Assembly (NCBI RefSeq): GCF_020532665.2
Contig: NZ_JAIWPG020000014.1
Coordinates: 56,724-120,723 of the forward strand
Reading direction: 5' to 3'
DNA length: 64,000 bases
DNA from: Lelliottia sp. WAP21
GTDB taxonomy: Bacteria; Pseudomonadota; Gammaproteobacteria; Enterobacterales; Enterobacteriaceae
Shown piece after piece: positions 30,740 through 44,010 of the stretch; position 1 is the first letter of the stretch, and every line of letters starts with the position of its first letter. The position numbers and the translations under genes are program-made. The notes beneath the pieces are model-generated. The model had not been told where the DNA came from, did not search any database, and worked only from the letters and a program-made list of their open reading frames with translations.

Positions 30740-31900
30740 ATGACGCGTAAACAGGCCACCATCGCAGTGCGTAGCGGATTGAATGATGACGAGCAGTACG
30801 GCTGTGTTGTCCCGCCAATTCATCTTTCCAGTACCTATAACTTCACCGGATTTAATGAACCGCGCGCGCATGATTATTCGCGTCGTGGCAATCCTACGCG
30901 TGATGTCACCCAGCGCGCGCTGGCGGAACTGGAAGGCGGTGCGGGCGCGGTCCTGACGAATACCGGGATGTCGGCCATTCATCTGGTCACCACCGTGTTC
31001 CTGAAGCCGGGCGATCTGTTGATTGCACCACACGATTGCTATGGCGGCAGTTACCGCCTTTTTGACAGCCTGGAAAAGCGCGGTTGTTATCGGGTGTTGT
31101 TTGTTGATCAGAATGATGAAAAGGCATTAAAACAAGCACTTGAACAAAATCCAAAGCTCATTTTAGTGGAAAGTCCCAGCAATCCTTTGCTGCGCGTTGT
31201 CGATATTGCGAAAATTTGTCAGCTCGCAAGGGATGCGGGAGCGATAAGTGTAGTGGATAATACGTTCCTCAGTCCGGCGCTTCAGAACCCGCTGGCACTG
31301 GGAGCGGATATTGTGTTGCATTCATGCACCAAATATCTGAACGGGCATTCGGATGTGGTCGCCGGTGTGGTGATTGCAAAAGATCCGGCGCTTGTTACTG
31401 AACTGGCATGGTGGGCCAATAACATTGGCGTCACCGGCAGCGCGTTTGACAGCTATTTGCTGCTTCGTGGGTTACGCACGTTGTCACCGCGCATGGAAGT
31501 GGCACAGCGGAATGCCCAGGCGATCGTTGATTTCCTGAAAACTCAGCCGCTGGTGAAAAAATTATATCACCCGTCGCTGCCGGAAAATCAGGGTCACGAG
31601 ATCGCCGCGCGCCAGCAGAGAGGCTTTGGCGCGATGTTAAGTTTTGAACTGGACGGTGACGAGCAAACGCTGCGTCGCTTCCTGAGCGGGTTGTCATTGT
31701 TTACGCTGGCGGAATCTTTAGGGGGAGTCGAAAGCTTAATCTCCCACGCCGCAACCATGACGCACGCCGGTATGGCGCCTGAGGCGCGTGCCGCCGCCGG
31801 TATTTCTGAGACGCTGCTTCGCATCTCAACCGGCATTGAAGATTGTGAAGATTTAATTGCCGATCTGGAAAATGGCTTCCAGGTCGCGGCCAAGGGGTAA
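30740..31900 (+). CDS. metB: Cystathionine gamma-synthase
   Basis: A 386-residue PLP enzyme joining O-succinylhomoserine and cysteine into cystathionine. The PLP lysine is Lys198 in HSCTKYLNGHSDVV; the cofactor-phosphate residues lie in TNTGMSAIHL. Length is equal to the E. coli enzyme. It is first in metBL, and the metL start lies two bases after its stop. Confidence 0.97.
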   Translation: MTRKQATIAVRSGLNDDEQYGCVVPPIHLSSTYNFTGFNEPRAHDYSRRGNPTRDVTQRALAELEGGAGAVLTNTGMSAIHLVTTVFLKPGDLLIAPHDCYGGSYRLFDSLEKRGCYRVLFVDQNDEKALKQALEQNPKLILVESPSNPLLRVVDIAKICQLARDAGAISVVDNTFLSPALQNPLALGADIVLHSCTKYLNGHSDVVAGVVIAKDPALVTELAWWANNIGVTGSAFDSYLLLRGLRTLSPRMEVAQRNAQAIVDFLKTQPLVKKLYHPSLPENQGHEIAARQQRGFGAMLSFELDGDEQTLRRFLSGLSLFTLAESLGGVESLISHAATMTHAGMAPEARAAAGISETLLRISTGIEDCEDLIADLENGFQVAAKG

Positions 31901-31902
31901 TC

Positions 31903-34335
31903 ATGAGTGTGATAGCGCAGGCAGGGGCGAAGGGTCGTCAACTGCACAAGTTTGGTGGTAGTAGTCTTGCTGATGTGAAATGTTATCTGCGTGTCGCAGG
32001 GATCATGACAGAGTATTCGCAGCCGGGGGACATGATGGTTGTCTCTGCGGCGGGCAGCACCACCAACCAGTTGATTAGCTGGCTGAAGTTAAGCCAGACC
32101 GATCGTCTTTCTGCGCATCAGGTTCAACAGTCGTTACGCCGTTATCAAAGTGAGCTGATTGCCGGGTTAGTTCCACCGGCGGTGGCAGATACGCTTATCA
32201 GCGCGTTTGTTCACGATCTTGAACGTCTTGCCGGCCTGCTGGACAGCGGCATTACCGATGCGGTGTATGCGGAAGTCGTCGGGCACGGCGAAGTGTGGTC
32301 AGCGCGCCTGATGGCGGCAGTACTGCAAGAGCAAGGGATCGAGGCAGCCTGGCTTGATGCGCGTGATTTCTTACGCGCAGAACGCGCCGCACAGCCGCAG
32401 GTGGATGAGGGGTTATCTTATCCGCTGCTGCAGCAACTGCTGGTGCAGCATCCCGGTAAACGCATAGTGGTGACGGGCTTTATCAGCCGCAGCAACGCGG
32501 GCGAAACCGTGCTGCTCGGACGTAATGGCTCTGACTACTCCGCGACGCAAATCGGCGCGTTGGCCGGAGTATCCCGCGTCACCATCTGGAGCGACGTCGC
32601 TGGTGTATATAGTGCTGACCCGCGCAAGGTTAAAGACGCCTGCCTGCTGCCGCTGCTGCGCCTGGACGAAGCCAGTGAACTGGCGCGTCTGGCCGCGCCG
32701 GTTCTGCACGCCCGTACGCTGCAGCCGGTTTCCGGTAGCGATATTGATCTCCAGTTACGCTGTAGCTATACCCCGGATCAGGGGTCAACCCGTATTGAAC
32801 GCGTGCTGGCCTCCGGAACGGGGGCGCGTATTGTCACCAGTCATGATGACATCTGTCTGATTGAGTTCCAGGTTCCGGCAGGACAGGACTTCAAACTGGC
32901 GCATAAAGAGATCGATCTGATTCTGAAACGTGCTCAGGTACGTCCTCTGGCCGTTGGCGTGCATAACGATCGTCAGCTTTTGCAGTTCTGCTATACCGCC
33001 GAAGTGGTCGACAGCGCGCTGAAAATCCTGGATGAAGCAGGTCTGCCGGGCGAGCTTCGTTTGCGTCAGGGGCTGGCGCTGGTGGCTATGGTCGGTGCTG
33101 GCGTGACGCGTAATCCGTTGCATTGCCACCGTTTCTGGCAGCAGTTGAAAGGCCAGCCGGTCGAGTTCACCTGGCAGTCAGAAGAGGGCATCAGTCTGGT
33201 GGCCGTGCTGCGTAAAGGCCCGACAGAGAGTCTGATTCAGGGATTGCATACCACGCTGTTCCGTGCAGAAAAGCGTATTGGTCTGGTGCTCTTCGGTAAG
33301 GGCAATATCGGCTCCCGCTGGCTGGAGCTGTTTGCGCGCGAGCAGACAACGCTGTCGGCACGTACCGGGTTCGAATTTGTACTGGCGGGCGTGGTGGACA
33401 GTCGCCGCAGCCTGCTGAACTACGAAGGGCTGGATGCCAGCCGCGCATTGGCTTTCTTTAATGACGAAGCGGTCGAGCAGGATGAGGAGTCGCTCTTCCT
33501 GTGGATGCGCGCCCACCCGTACGATGATTTAGTGGTGCTGGATGTCACGGCCAGCGAAGAGCTAGCCGATCAGTATCTTGATTTCGCCAGCCACGGTTTT
33601 CATGTGATCAGCGCGAATAAACTGGCGGGTGCGAGCAGCACGGATAAATATCGCCAGATCCACGATGCGTTCGAAAAAACCGGGCGTTACTGGTTGTATA
33701 ACGCCACTGTAGGGGCGGGCCTGCCGGTTAACCATACCGTGCGTGACCTGATTGACAGTGGTGACAGTATTTTAGCAATCAGCGGTATTTTCTCTGGCAC
33801 GCTCTCCTGGCTGTTCCTGCAGTTCGACGGCACGGTACCGTTCACCGAGCTGGTCGATCAGGCGTGGCAGCAAGGGCTGACCGAACCGGATCCGCGCGTT
33901 GATCTCGCCGGTAAGGACGTCATGCGCAAGCTGGTGATCCTGGCCCGCGAGGCCGGTTACGATATCGAGCCTGACCAGGTTCGCGTCGAGTCACTGGTTC
34001 CTGCGGGCTGTGAGGAAGGGTCGGTCGATCACTTCTTCGAAAACGGCGATGAGTTAAACGACCAGATGCTGCAACGTCTTGAGGCCGCGCGCGAAATGGG
34101 CCTGGTCCTGCGATACGTGGCGCGTTTCGATGCTCACGGCAAAGCCCGCGTCGGCGTAGAAGCGGTGCGTACCGAACACCCTCTGGCGGCGCTGCTGCCG
34201 TGCGATAACGTGTTCGCCATCGAAAGCCGCTGGTATCGTGATAACCCGCTGGTCATCCGTGGCCCGGGTGCCGGACGCGATGTCACTGCCGGTGCCATCC
34301 AGTCTGATATCAATCGTCTGGCTAAGCTGCTGTAA
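31903..34335 (+). CDS. metL: Bifunctional aspartokinase II / homoserine dehydrogenase II
   Basis: 810 residues. The aspartokinase domain is N-terminal (KFGGSSLADVK at 16-26; GRNGSDYSATQ around 206). A central regulatory part follows. The homoserine dehydrogenase domain starts near 460 with the NAD-binding LVLFGKGNIGSRWLEL and carries NATVGAGLPVNHTVRDL further on. It makes the first and third steps from aspartate towards methionine. The ribosome site AAGGGG lies within the end of metB, so translation is coupled. Confidence 0.97.
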   Translation: MSVIAQAGAKGRQLHKFGGSSLADVKCYLRVAGIMTEYSQPGDMMVVSAAGSTTNQLISWLKLSQTDRLSAHQVQQSLRRYQSELIAGLVPPAVADTLISAFVHDLERLAGLLDSGITDAVYAEVVGHGEVWSARLMAAVLQEQGIEAAWLDARDFLRAERAAQPQVDEGLSYPLLQQLLVQHPGKRIVVTGFISRSNAGETVLLGRNGSDYSATQIGALAGVSRVTIWSDVAGVYSADPRKVKDACLLPLLRLDEASELARLAAPVLHARTLQPVSGSDIDLQLRCSYTPDQGSTRIERVLASGTGARIVTSHDDICLIEFQVPAGQDFKLAHKEIDLILKRAQVRPLAVGVHNDRQLLQFCYTAEVVDSALKILDEAGLPGELRLRQGLALVAMVGAGVTRNPLHCHRFWQQLKGQPVEFTWQSEEGISLVAVLRKGPTESLIQGLHTTLFRAEKRIGLVLFGKGNIGSRWLELFAREQTTLSARTGFEFVLAGVVDSRRSLLNYEGLDASRALAFFNDEAVEQDEESLFLWMRAHPYDDLVVLDVTASEELADQYLDFASHGFHVISANKLAGASSTDKYRQIHDAFEKTGRYWLYNATVGAGLPVNHTVRDLIDSGDSILAISGIFSGTLSWLFLQFDGTVPFTELVDQAWQQGLTEPDPRVDLAGKDVMRKLVILAREAGYDIEPDQVRVESLVPAGCEEGSVDHFFENGDELNDQMLQRLEAAREMGLVLRYVARFDAHGKARVGVEAVRTEHPLAALLPCDNVFAIESRWYRDNPLVIRGPGAGRDVTAGAIQSDINRLAKLL

Positions 34336-34345
34336 ACGCTCTTGT

Positions 34346-34368
34346 TCCCTCTCCCTGTGGGGGAGGGA
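34346..34368. repeat. Short GC-rich palindrome after metL
   Basis: TCCCTCTCCC-TGTG-GGGGAGGGA hairpin, a reduced copy of the local palindrome family, starting ten bases after the metL stop. There is no T run. Confidence 0.75.
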
Positions 34369-34477
34369 CATCCACGCGCACTTGCCCCCTGTCATGAATT
34401 TCCTTCATCTTCCCTGAACATTCCTCATCGTTTTGCGTGATTATTTCAGTTGACGCGATAGGGCTTTTCCGTCATTT

Positions 34478-34501
34478 TTACATCTAGACGTCTAAACGTA
34501 T
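34478..34501. promoter_or_regulatory. Met boxes before metF
   Basis: Three 8-mers in register: TTACATCT, the perfect consensus AGACGTCT at 34486-34493, and AAACGTAT. They lie 50 bases before metF and match the MetJ operator known there in E. coli. Confidence 0.92.
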
Positions 34502-34547
34502 AGCAGTTCACAACACAACATATAACGACAAGCGATTGATGAGGTAA

Positions 34548-35441
<894 letters not shown>

Positions 35442-35445
35442 CAAA

Positions 35446-35472
35446 TAAAAGCCCTCTTCGGAGGGTTTTTTG
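35446..35472 (+). terminator. metF terminator
   Basis: Stem GCCCTC/GAGGGT with a stable TTCG loop and six T residues. Confidence 0.92.
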
Positions 35473-35628
35473 ATTAATAAGGGTTTTATTTTCCCGCCAT
35501 ATCAGCAATGCTGCCTTAGACGTACAGAAGTCACATAGTTTCAAAGTGTAATTAAACGGAATTAACTATCGAATCTGTGGGTTATCCCAGCTATACCTTA
35601 TCAATAAGGGCGTATATCGTAACGGTAA

Positions 35629-37830
<2,202 letters not shown>

Positions 37831-37837
37831 TCACCCC

Positions 37838-37863
37838 GCCGGGTAGCGCTTCGCTTACCCGGC
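37838..37863. repeat. REP-type palindrome after katG
   Basis: GCCGGGTAGCG-CTT-CGCTTACCCGGC, a repetitive extragenic palindrome directly behind the stop codon. Confidence 0.8.
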
Positions 37864-37906
37864 TGACAACATCCGTAAGCCCATGCACGCGTCGTGCTGT
37901 CGGGCA

Positions 37907-37936
37907 AAAAAATCTCCGCCTGTGCGGAGATTTTTA
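37907..37936. terminator. Bidirectional katG/gldA terminator
   Basis: Twelve-bp stem AAAAATCTCCGC/GCGGAGATTTTT with loop CTGT. A and T tracts on both sides make it work for both convergent genes. Confidence 0.9.
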
Positions 37937-37946
37937 TTAATACCCC

Positions 37947-39050
37947 TTACTCCCATTCTTGCAGGAACCGCTGCCCATATTGATCGGCAACCAGCAGCGC
38001 GGCGTACACCTGGTCAGGCGACACGCCTCCCGGCATGTTGTGAATGGTTTCTCCTTCTGCGCAAGACGCTTCAGCAATCAGTCGCATTTTCGCGGGAATA
38101 TCCTCTTTGATATTCAGCTGGGCCAGGGTGATCGGCAAGCCCACGCTATGACACAGGGCGGCTACGGTTTCGATCTCTTCAACCGGGGCGTTTTCCAGCA
38201 CCAGCTGTGTGAGCGTACCAAATGCGACTTTTTCACCGTGATAGAAATGGTGAGCATCCGGCACTGCCGTCATGCCGTTGTGAATGGCGTGCGCAGCGGC
38301 GAGGCCACCGCTTTCAAACCCAACGCCGCTCAGATAGGTATTGGCTTCAATAATGCGTTCCAGCGCAGGCGTCACCACGTGTTGTTCGGCCGCGAGCATG
38401 GCTTTTTCACCCTCAGTAATCAGGGTGTTGTAGCATAACTCAGCCAGGGCAAGCGCGGCCTGAGTACATTTCCCGCCCGCCATGGTCGTTGCGCCGCTTC
38501 GTGAGCAGGCACGAGCCTCAAACCAGGTTGCCAGCGCATCACCAATCCCGGCCGCTAACAAGCGTGCTGGTGCGCCAGCCACCACTTTGGTATCCACGAT
38601 GACCATGTTTGGGTTATGCGGCAGCATCAGGTAACGATCGAATTCGCCCTCGTCGGTATAAATCACCGAAAGGGCACTGCACGGCGCGTCGGTCGAGGCA
38701 ATGGTAGGGGCAATGGCGACTGGCACCTCCATAAAGTGGGCCAGCGCTTTGGCGGTATCGAGTGTTTTCCCGCCGCCGATACCCAATACAGCCATGCAGT
38801 CGGCACTGTCAGCCAGTTTTTTTAATCGGTTGATTTCGTTTTGTGAACATTCGCCACCAAATGGCGCGATTTCGACGTGAAGTTCTGCTTGTTTAAAACT
38901 CTGGCGCAACGTATCTTCAGCGAAGCCGAGAACGAATTTATCCCCTACGACCAGCCAGCGTTTCGCCAGCGGTTTCAGGTAGTCGCCCAGTCGGGTAAGC
39001 GCATCAGCGCCCTGAATGTATTTTCCCGGTGATTGAATAATACGGTCCAT
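37947..39050 (-). CDS. gldA: Glycerol dehydrogenase
   Basis: A 367-residue iron/zinc-type alcohol dehydrogenase interconverting glycerol and dihydroxyacetone with NAD. NAD motif [15 protein letters not shown] is near residue 90. Probable metal ligands are Asp171, His254 and His271. Last gene of ptsA-fsaB-gldA; 12 bases separate it from fsaB. Confidence 0.96.
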   Translation of the reverse strand: MDRIIQSPGKYIQGADALTRLGDYLKPLAKRWLVVGDKFVLGFAEDTLRQSFKQAELHVEIAPFGGECSQNEINRLKKLADSADCMAVLGIGGGKTLDTAKALAHFMEVPVAIAPTIASTDAPCSALSVIYTDEGEFDRYLMLPHNPNMVIVDTKVVAGAPARLLAAGIGDALATWFEARACSRSGATTMAGGKCTQAALALAELCYNTLITEGEKAMLAAEQHVVTPALERIIEANTYLSGVGFESGGLAAAHAIHNGMTAVPDAHHFYHGEKVAFGTLTQLVLENAPVEEIETVAALCHSVGLPITLAQLNIKEDIPAKMRLIAEASCAEGETIHNMPGGVSPDQVYAALLVADQYGQRFLQEWE

Positions 39051-39062
39051 AACAGTTCTCCC

Positions 39063-39725
39063 TTACAGGTTGAGGTTACCAAACGCGTTTTTCCAGTCTT
39101 GTTCGAACGTCTCTATGGCTGACTGTACCGCGGGCGTGCCGAGCATTTGTTGCGCTACATCTAAAGGAAGCGTGATGGCTTCGCATCCGGCGAGCAGGCA
39201 GTCGAGCGCCTGACGTGGGGTTTTGAAGCTGGCGGCCAGAACCTTACTGTGCGGTGCATGCAGTTCCAGTAGCGTTTGCAACTCCTGTACCATGCGAATA
39301 CCGTCGCCACCCTGTGCGTCCACGCGGTTAACGTAGGGCGCGACGTATTTCGCGCCAGCCAGCGCAGCGAGCAATCCCTGTGACGCGCTGTAAACGGCAG
39401 TGCCAAGCGTCGTGATCCCTTCGTTTTTTAACATCTTAATTGCGGCAAGCCCCTCCGCGGTAACAGGGATTTTGACCACAATATCCGGCAGAGTATGACT
39501 CAGGCGTTTTGCCTCATTCACCATTCCCTGCGCATCGCGGCTTAAGGTTTGAGCGAATAACCTCCCTTCAGCGCCGATCGCGTTTTGCAGACGCGGTAAG
39601 ATGTCCCACAGGGATTCACCGTTAGCGGCCACAATGCTCGGATTTGTGGTCACACCTGCGACAGGGAAAATACGCGCCAGTCTTTCAACTTCTGCCACGT
39701 TTGCGGTATCCAGATACAGTTCCAT
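39063..39725 (-). CDS. fsaB: Fructose-6-phosphate aldolase 2
   Basis: A 220-residue member of the transaldolase-like fructose-6-phosphate aldolases. The Schiff-base lysine is Lys85 in [10 protein letters not shown]. It splits fructose 6-phosphate to dihydroxyacetone and glyceraldehyde 3-phosphate; gldA next door can handle the dihydroxyacetone. The short length distinguishes it from true transaldolase. Confidence 0.94.
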   Translation of the reverse strand: MELYLDTANVAEVERLARIFPVAGVTTNPSIVAANGESLWDILPRLQNAIGAEGRLFAQTLSRDAQGMVNEAKRLSHTLPDIVVKIPVTAEGLAAIKMLKNEGITTLGTAVYSASQGLLAALAGAKYVAPYVNRVDAQGGDGIRMVQELQTLLELHAPHSKVLAASFKTPRQALDCLLAGCEAITLPLDVAQQMLGTPAVQSAIETFEQDWKNAFGNLNL

Positions 39726-39739
39726 CTCTCTTCCTTTTT

Positions 39740-42241
39740 CTACAGTTCTAATTCACGTTGCAGCAAAGTGGCGATAGCCTCTTCAGACGGGGCGTTCACC
39801 AGTGCGGTGCGGAAATCTTCATGCATTATTCGGCGCGCCAGGCGGGAAAAAATACGCATATGTTGGTCGCCCGCAGCATGTTTATTGAGCGTGAGCATGA
39901 TGATGAATTGCGCCTCGTCATCTCCCCACCGCACGGGCTGCTGCAACCGTGCAACGCTGATGGTGGACTGCTCAATATGCTCGGATTTGCTGTGCGGAAT
40001 GGCGAAGCTAAAGCCAAGCCCGGTTGAGAAAACAGCCTCTCTTGCCCATAAATCAGCTTCCAGCCTGCGTGGATACCGGCAGCGTCCGGCCAAAAGCAAG
40101 TTATCCGTCATGCCTTTCATCACCTCCTCTTTACTGCGCCAGTCGTTATTCAGTGAGATGCAGCGCGGGGTGACCAGGGGCGTGTCCTGCTGATTCATAC
40201 GGAACTGGGCGAGCAAATGCTCCACTTCCAGGGAGGTGCGGCAGAGCATGGCCTGATTGAGTAACTGACGGCAGGCCCGGCTATCCAGTTGAGCAAGGCG
40301 TGCCTTCGTTGCCGGAATGGCGGGCGCTCCCATGCTAATTTCATCCAGCCCGAGACCCACGAGCAGGGGTAAGACGGACCCTTTCGCGCCCAGTTCTCCG
40401 CACAAACCAATCCATTTACCCTGGCGATGTACGGCCTGCACGGCAAAATCCAGGGCACGCAGGAAGGCCGGATTCAGGCTATTGTAATGTCGCGTGACTT
40501 TGGCGTTATCGCGATCGACGGCCAACAGATACTGCGTGAGGTCATTACTGCCAATACTAAAGAAATCAATCTCTTCGCAGCATTGATCGATGATGAACAT
40601 CACCGAGGGCACCTCCAGCATGATGCCCAGCGAGATTTTCTCCTCAAAAGGCACATGTTCTGTACGCAGTTGTTGTTTTGCTTCGGCCAGTTTTTCTTTC
40701 ACCCACAGGATCTCTTCCATAGAGGAGATCATCGGAATCATGATCTTAAGGCTGCCATGGGCAGAGGCGCGAAGGATGGCCCTCAGTTGGGTAAGAAAGA
40801 GAGTGGCGTACTCTTCATAAATACGCACTGCGCGGTAGCCCAGGAACGGGTTGTTTTCAGCGGGAATATTCAGGTAATCGACCGGTTTATCGCCACCAAT
40901 GTCCATGGTTCGCACGATAATGCTGCGCCCGTTAGCGCTTTCAAGTGCCTGACAAAAAAGGTTATACAGTTCGTTTTCACCAGGGGCACTGGCACGATCC
41001 ATATAGAGCATTTCGGTTCGGAACAAACCAACGCCCTCTGCTCCCTGATTAAACGCGGCTTGCGCTTCAAGCGCATGGGCAATGTTAGCGGCAACCTCAA
41101 TGCGAAGGCCATCGGCCGTTCTCGCTTCATGGTCAAGCCAGACGCTTTGCTGCTGATGCAGCAGCTGATTGACATGCTCTTCCTGGCGATAATAGCGCAA
41201 CACATTTTCATCAGCATCGACCACAATCGCCCCGGCATTTCCGTCGACGATAACCGGCTGATTGCGCCACGGAAGCAGGCTTTCGCTGTCGACGCCTACC
41301 AGCGTGGGAATATTAAAGGAGCGGGCAAGAATAACGGTATGTGAGGTGGTTCCTCCGCTTTTTAGCAGCAGACCTTTCAGCAGCGTTTTATCCAGCTCAA
41401 GGAACTGGCCCGGCGTAAGATCGTCCGCCAGACAAACGGTAGGCTGGGTCAGTTGCCCCGGAGCAGGAAAACGTTGTTCACCATACAGATGCTGTAAAAG
41501 CTGGTAGCAGACATCACGCACATCCAGCACGCGTTCTTGTAAGTACTGGCTATCGGAGCGAGCAAATTCAGCGCAAAAATGGTTGGCCGCCTCGACGACG
41601 GCTTCTGCGCAACTGAGCCCCTGATTGACGCCGTTCAGGATGTGGTGACGTAATGCGGTATCCGTTGCCAGAGAACGGTGTGCATCGAGAATGGTGCTGG
41701 CTGTGCTTTCACTGTCCATCGCCCGTAATTCGATGCTTTTAACCAACGCGGTCAGGCCGTTATCTAACAATGATTGTTCTTCTTCTCTGCTTAAAGCAGA
41801 AGGAAGCGGCGCTAACGCGTTGAGATCAAGTGAAGACTGTAGGGTTAAAACACCCTGTGCGCTGCCGCTGCACACAGAGAGGGCGCGAAAAAGGGCGGGG
41901 TTGAGCCGGGTAAGGGATTCGGGCAGAGGATCGGCGTTCACGTTGATTGCCGTTGCGAGCGGTGCGTCGCAATGCAAAAACTCCTCTTTAAGCCACTGTT
42001 CGAGGCGTTGGTGCGCGATTTTCTCATCTGTACCGCTGATCTCCAGGCGGCAAACATCCCCCAGCAGAGTATCCGTGCCGATCAGTGATAGCGCGCTTTT
42101 TGCATTCCCCCTTCGTTCCGTCCGCAGATTGAACCACTCAATCGTCGAGGTGAATGTGTTGCACAGCGTTTCAACATGACTTGCCGGACGTGCATGGACA
42201 CCGTTCGGTAATTCACAGGTAAATTCCACCACCAGAGCCAT
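39740..42241 (-). CDS. ptsA: Fused PTS HPr-EI-EIIA protein
   Basis: 833 residues from the ATG at 42241 (AGGAG seven bases upstream), the length of E. coli PtsA/FrwA. There are three phosphotransfer modules in order: an HPr-like domain with His16 (NGVHARPAS), an enzyme I domain with His301 ([17 protein letters not shown]) and a PEP-binding C-part ([10 protein letters not shown]), and a fructose-type EIIA domain with His750 ([11 protein letters not shown]). It can run a phosphate relay independent of general PTS proteins and probably feeds the FrwBCD permease encoded divergently. The true substrate is not known. Confidence 0.94.
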   Translation of the reverse strand: MALVVEFTCELPNGVHARPASHVETLCNTFTSTIEWFNLRTERRGNAKSALSLIGTDTLLGDVCRLEISGTDEKIAHQRLEQWLKEEFLHCDAPLATAINVNADPLPESLTRLNPALFRALSVCSGSAQGVLTLQSSLDLNALAPLPSALSREEEQSLLDNGLTALVKSIELRAMDSESTASTILDAHRSLATDTALRHHILNGVNQGLSCAEAVVEAANHFCAEFARSDSQYLQERVLDVRDVCYQLLQHLYGEQRFPAPGQLTQPTVCLADDLTPGQFLELDKTLLKGLLLKSGGTTSHTVILARSFNIPTLVGVDSESLLPWRNQPVIVDGNAGAIVVDADENVLRYYRQEEHVNQLLHQQQSVWLDHEARTADGLRIEVAANIAHALEAQAAFNQGAEGVGLFRTEMLYMDRASAPGENELYNLFCQALESANGRSIIVRTMDIGGDKPVDYLNIPAENNPFLGYRAVRIYEEYATLFLTQLRAILRASAHGSLKIMIPMISSMEEILWVKEKLAEAKQQLRTEHVPFEEKISLGIMLEVPSVMFIIDQCCEEIDFFSIGSNDLTQYLLAVDRDNAKVTRHYNSLNPAFLRALDFAVQAVHRQGKWIGLCGELGAKGSVLPLLVGLGLDEISMGAPAIPATKARLAQLDSRACRQLLNQAMLCRTSLEVEHLLAQFRMNQQDTPLVTPRCISLNNDWRSKEEVMKGMTDNLLLAGRCRYPRRLEADLWAREAVFSTGLGFSFAIPHSKSEHIEQSTISVARLQQPVRWGDDEAQFIIMLTLNKHAAGDQHMRIFSRLARRIMHEDFRTALVNAPSEEAIATLLQRELEL

Positions 42242-42545
42242 ATGCCTACTCCTGAATTTCAACATCAATCATGCAGGACAGCATACGAGGGTGGTCATCA
42301 CGCACGCTATGTGACAAATCTGTCAAAAACTGGACAAATGTAATCTCTGTGGAAAAGTGAGACCTTACTCACAGGTCGTTATGCGACGGGCACTCGTGAA
42401 AGAGAGGGAAATGTCGAGCCGGATCGCATTTTTATTGCCACATTACAAAAATCCAGTAAATGCGCTTTTTGTCCACTGTCCGCACCCATCCCGATTGCCT
42501 ATTGTTTCCCACAACATCTTTACGGATATCGTCAGGGAGCAACCT
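42242..42545. promoter_or_regulatory. ptsA-frwC divergent intergenic region
   Basis: 304 bp with no gene. TGTGA-N6-TGTCA at 42308-42323 is a half-good CRP site. An inverted repeat GTGAG-N6-CTCAC lies at 42355-42370 and may be an operator. AGGGAG at 42535-42540 is the frwC ribosome site. The local AraC-type regulator YijO is a natural candidate to bind here. A frame open from 42357 into frwC is not considered coding. Confidence 0.5.
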
Positions 42546-43625
42546 ATGAAAGAGTTGGTGCATATTCTCAAAAACACGCGTCAGCACCTGATGACAGGGG
42601 TATCACATATGATCCCCTTCGTGGTGGCTGGGGGGATTTTGCTGGCGGTGTCCGTCATGCTCTATGGAAAAGGTGCGGTACCGGACGCCGCCACCGATCC
42701 TAATCTCAAAAAACTGTTCGACCTTGGCGTGGCAGGCCTCACGCTAATGGTGCCCTTCCTCGCCGCTTATATCGGTTATTCCATTGCAGAACGCGCTGCG
42801 CTCGCGCCCTGTGCCATAGCCGCCTGGGTAGGCAACAGTTTTGGCGCGGGTTTCTTCGGGGCCATTATTGCCGGGATTTTGGGCGGTATTGTCGTCTATT
42901 ACCTGAAAAAACTGCCGGTACCTAAGGTGCTGCGCTCTGTCATGCCTATTTTCATTATTCCCATCATCGGCACCTTTATTACCGCAGGCATCATGATGTG
43001 GGGCCTGGGCGAGCCGGTGGGGGCCATGACCGTCGGCTTAACCCAATGGCTGCAGGGTATGCAGCAAGGCAGTATCGTCGTGTTAGCCGTCATTATGGGG
43101 TTGATGCTGGCCTTCGATATGGGAGGGCCAATAAACAAAGTGGCTTATGCCTTTATGCTGATCTGTGTTGCACAGGGCGTCTATACCGTTGTGGCCATTG
43201 CGGCGGTGGGGATCTGTGTCCCGCCGCTGGGACTGGGGCTGGCAACGCTTATGAATCGCAACAATTTCAATCAGGAAGAGCGCGAAGCGGGTAAGGCTGC
43301 ATTGGTGATGGGCTGCGTTGGAGTCACCGAAGGGGCAATACCTTTTGCGGCGGCGGACCCCTTACGCGTGATCCCTTCCATTATGCTCGGTTCTGCATGT
43401 GGTGCGACGGTGGCAGCATTGATGGGCGCGCAGTGTTACGCCGGGTGGGGCGGTCTGATTGTGCTGCCCGTGGTCGAGGGCAAGCTGGGATATCTCCTGG
43501 CGGTCGCCGTCGGGGCGGGCGTCACGGCGATCAGCGTGAATGTGCTGAAGAGTATTGCTCGCAAGAATAAAAAGCAGGTCGATGAGAAAGAGGACGACCT
43601 GGATTTGGATTTCGAAATTAACTGA
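42546..43625 (+). CDS. frwC: PTS fructose-type EIIC permease FrwC
   Basis: A 359-residue membrane EIIC of the fructose family with about nine or ten hydrophobic segments. It has the loop signature DMGGPINKVAYAF and GVTEGAIPFAAADPLRVIPS, the sugar-binding motif. The charged tail ends EKEDDLDLDFEIN. The start is set by AGGGAG and the conserved MKELVHILKNTRQH. It heads frwCB-pflDC-frwD. Confidence 0.94.
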   Translation: MKELVHILKNTRQHLMTGVSHMIPFVVAGGILLAVSVMLYGKGAVPDAATDPNLKKLFDLGVAGLTLMVPFLAAYIGYSIAERAALAPCAIAAWVGNSFGAGFFGAIIAGILGGIVVYYLKKLPVPKVLRSVMPIFIIPIIGTFITAGIMMWGLGEPVGAMTVGLTQWLQGMQQGSIVVLAVIMGLMLAFDMGGPINKVAYAFMLICVAQGVYTVVAIAAVGICVPPLGLGLATLMNRNNFNQEEREAGKAALVMGCVGVTEGAIPFAAADPLRVIPSIMLGSACGATVAALMGAQCYAGWGGLIVLPVVEGKLGYLLAVAVGAGVTAISVNVLKSIARKNKKQVDEKEDDLDLDFEIN

Positions 43626-43639
43626 GTGAGGAAGAGACC

Positions 43640-43960
43640 ATGACCAAAATTATTGCAGTGACCGCCTGTCCGTCTGGGGTTGCACATACGTATATGGCAG
43701 CCGAAGCACTTGAAGCCGCAGCAAAAGCGAAAGGCTGGGATGTCAAAGTGGAAACCCAGGGATCGATTGGTCTGGAGAATGAACTGACGCCTTCAGATAT
43801 CGCCACGGCAGATATCGTGATTCTGACGAAAGATATTGGCATTAAGTTTGAAGAGCGTTTCGCCGGAAAAACGATTGTTCGCGTCAATATCAGCGATGCG
43901 GTAAAACGCGCCGAAACCATTATGAATAAGATCGATGCCCATCTGGCTCAAACCGCCTGA
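43640..43960 (+). CDS. frwB: PTS fructose-type EIIB FrwB
   Basis: A 106-residue phosphocarrier with the phosphorylated Cys10 in VTACPSGVAHTYMAAE. It accepts phosphate from the EIIA part of PtsA and passes it to sugar in FrwC. It lies 14 bases after frwC. Confidence 0.94.
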   Translation: MTKIIAVTACPSGVAHTYMAAEALEAAAKAKGWDVKVETQGSIGLENELTPSDIATADIVILTKDIGIKFEERFAGKTIVRVNISDAVKRAETIMNKIDAHLAQTA

Positions 43961-44010
43961 ATCCCACCCGCCTCACGGGGCGGGGTTGTTTTCTTTGCAG
44001 GAGTATCCTC

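Noticed and set aside
40427..41344. A 305-codon open frame antisense to ptsA
   Set aside because: It mirrors the enzyme I domain codons; no recognisable domain and no start signals.
42355..42370. GTGAG-N6-CTCAC inverted repeat before frwC considered as a CRP site
   Set aside because: CRP needs GTGA-N6-TCAC; here the GTGA and TCAC cores are eight bases apart. It may be another regulator's operator, so it is only mentioned in the intergenic entry.
42357..42545. N-terminal extension of FrwC by 63 residues
   Set aside because: AGGGAG and the conserved MKELVHIL start at 42546 fit the family; the extension is not hydrophobic and crosses the promoter region.
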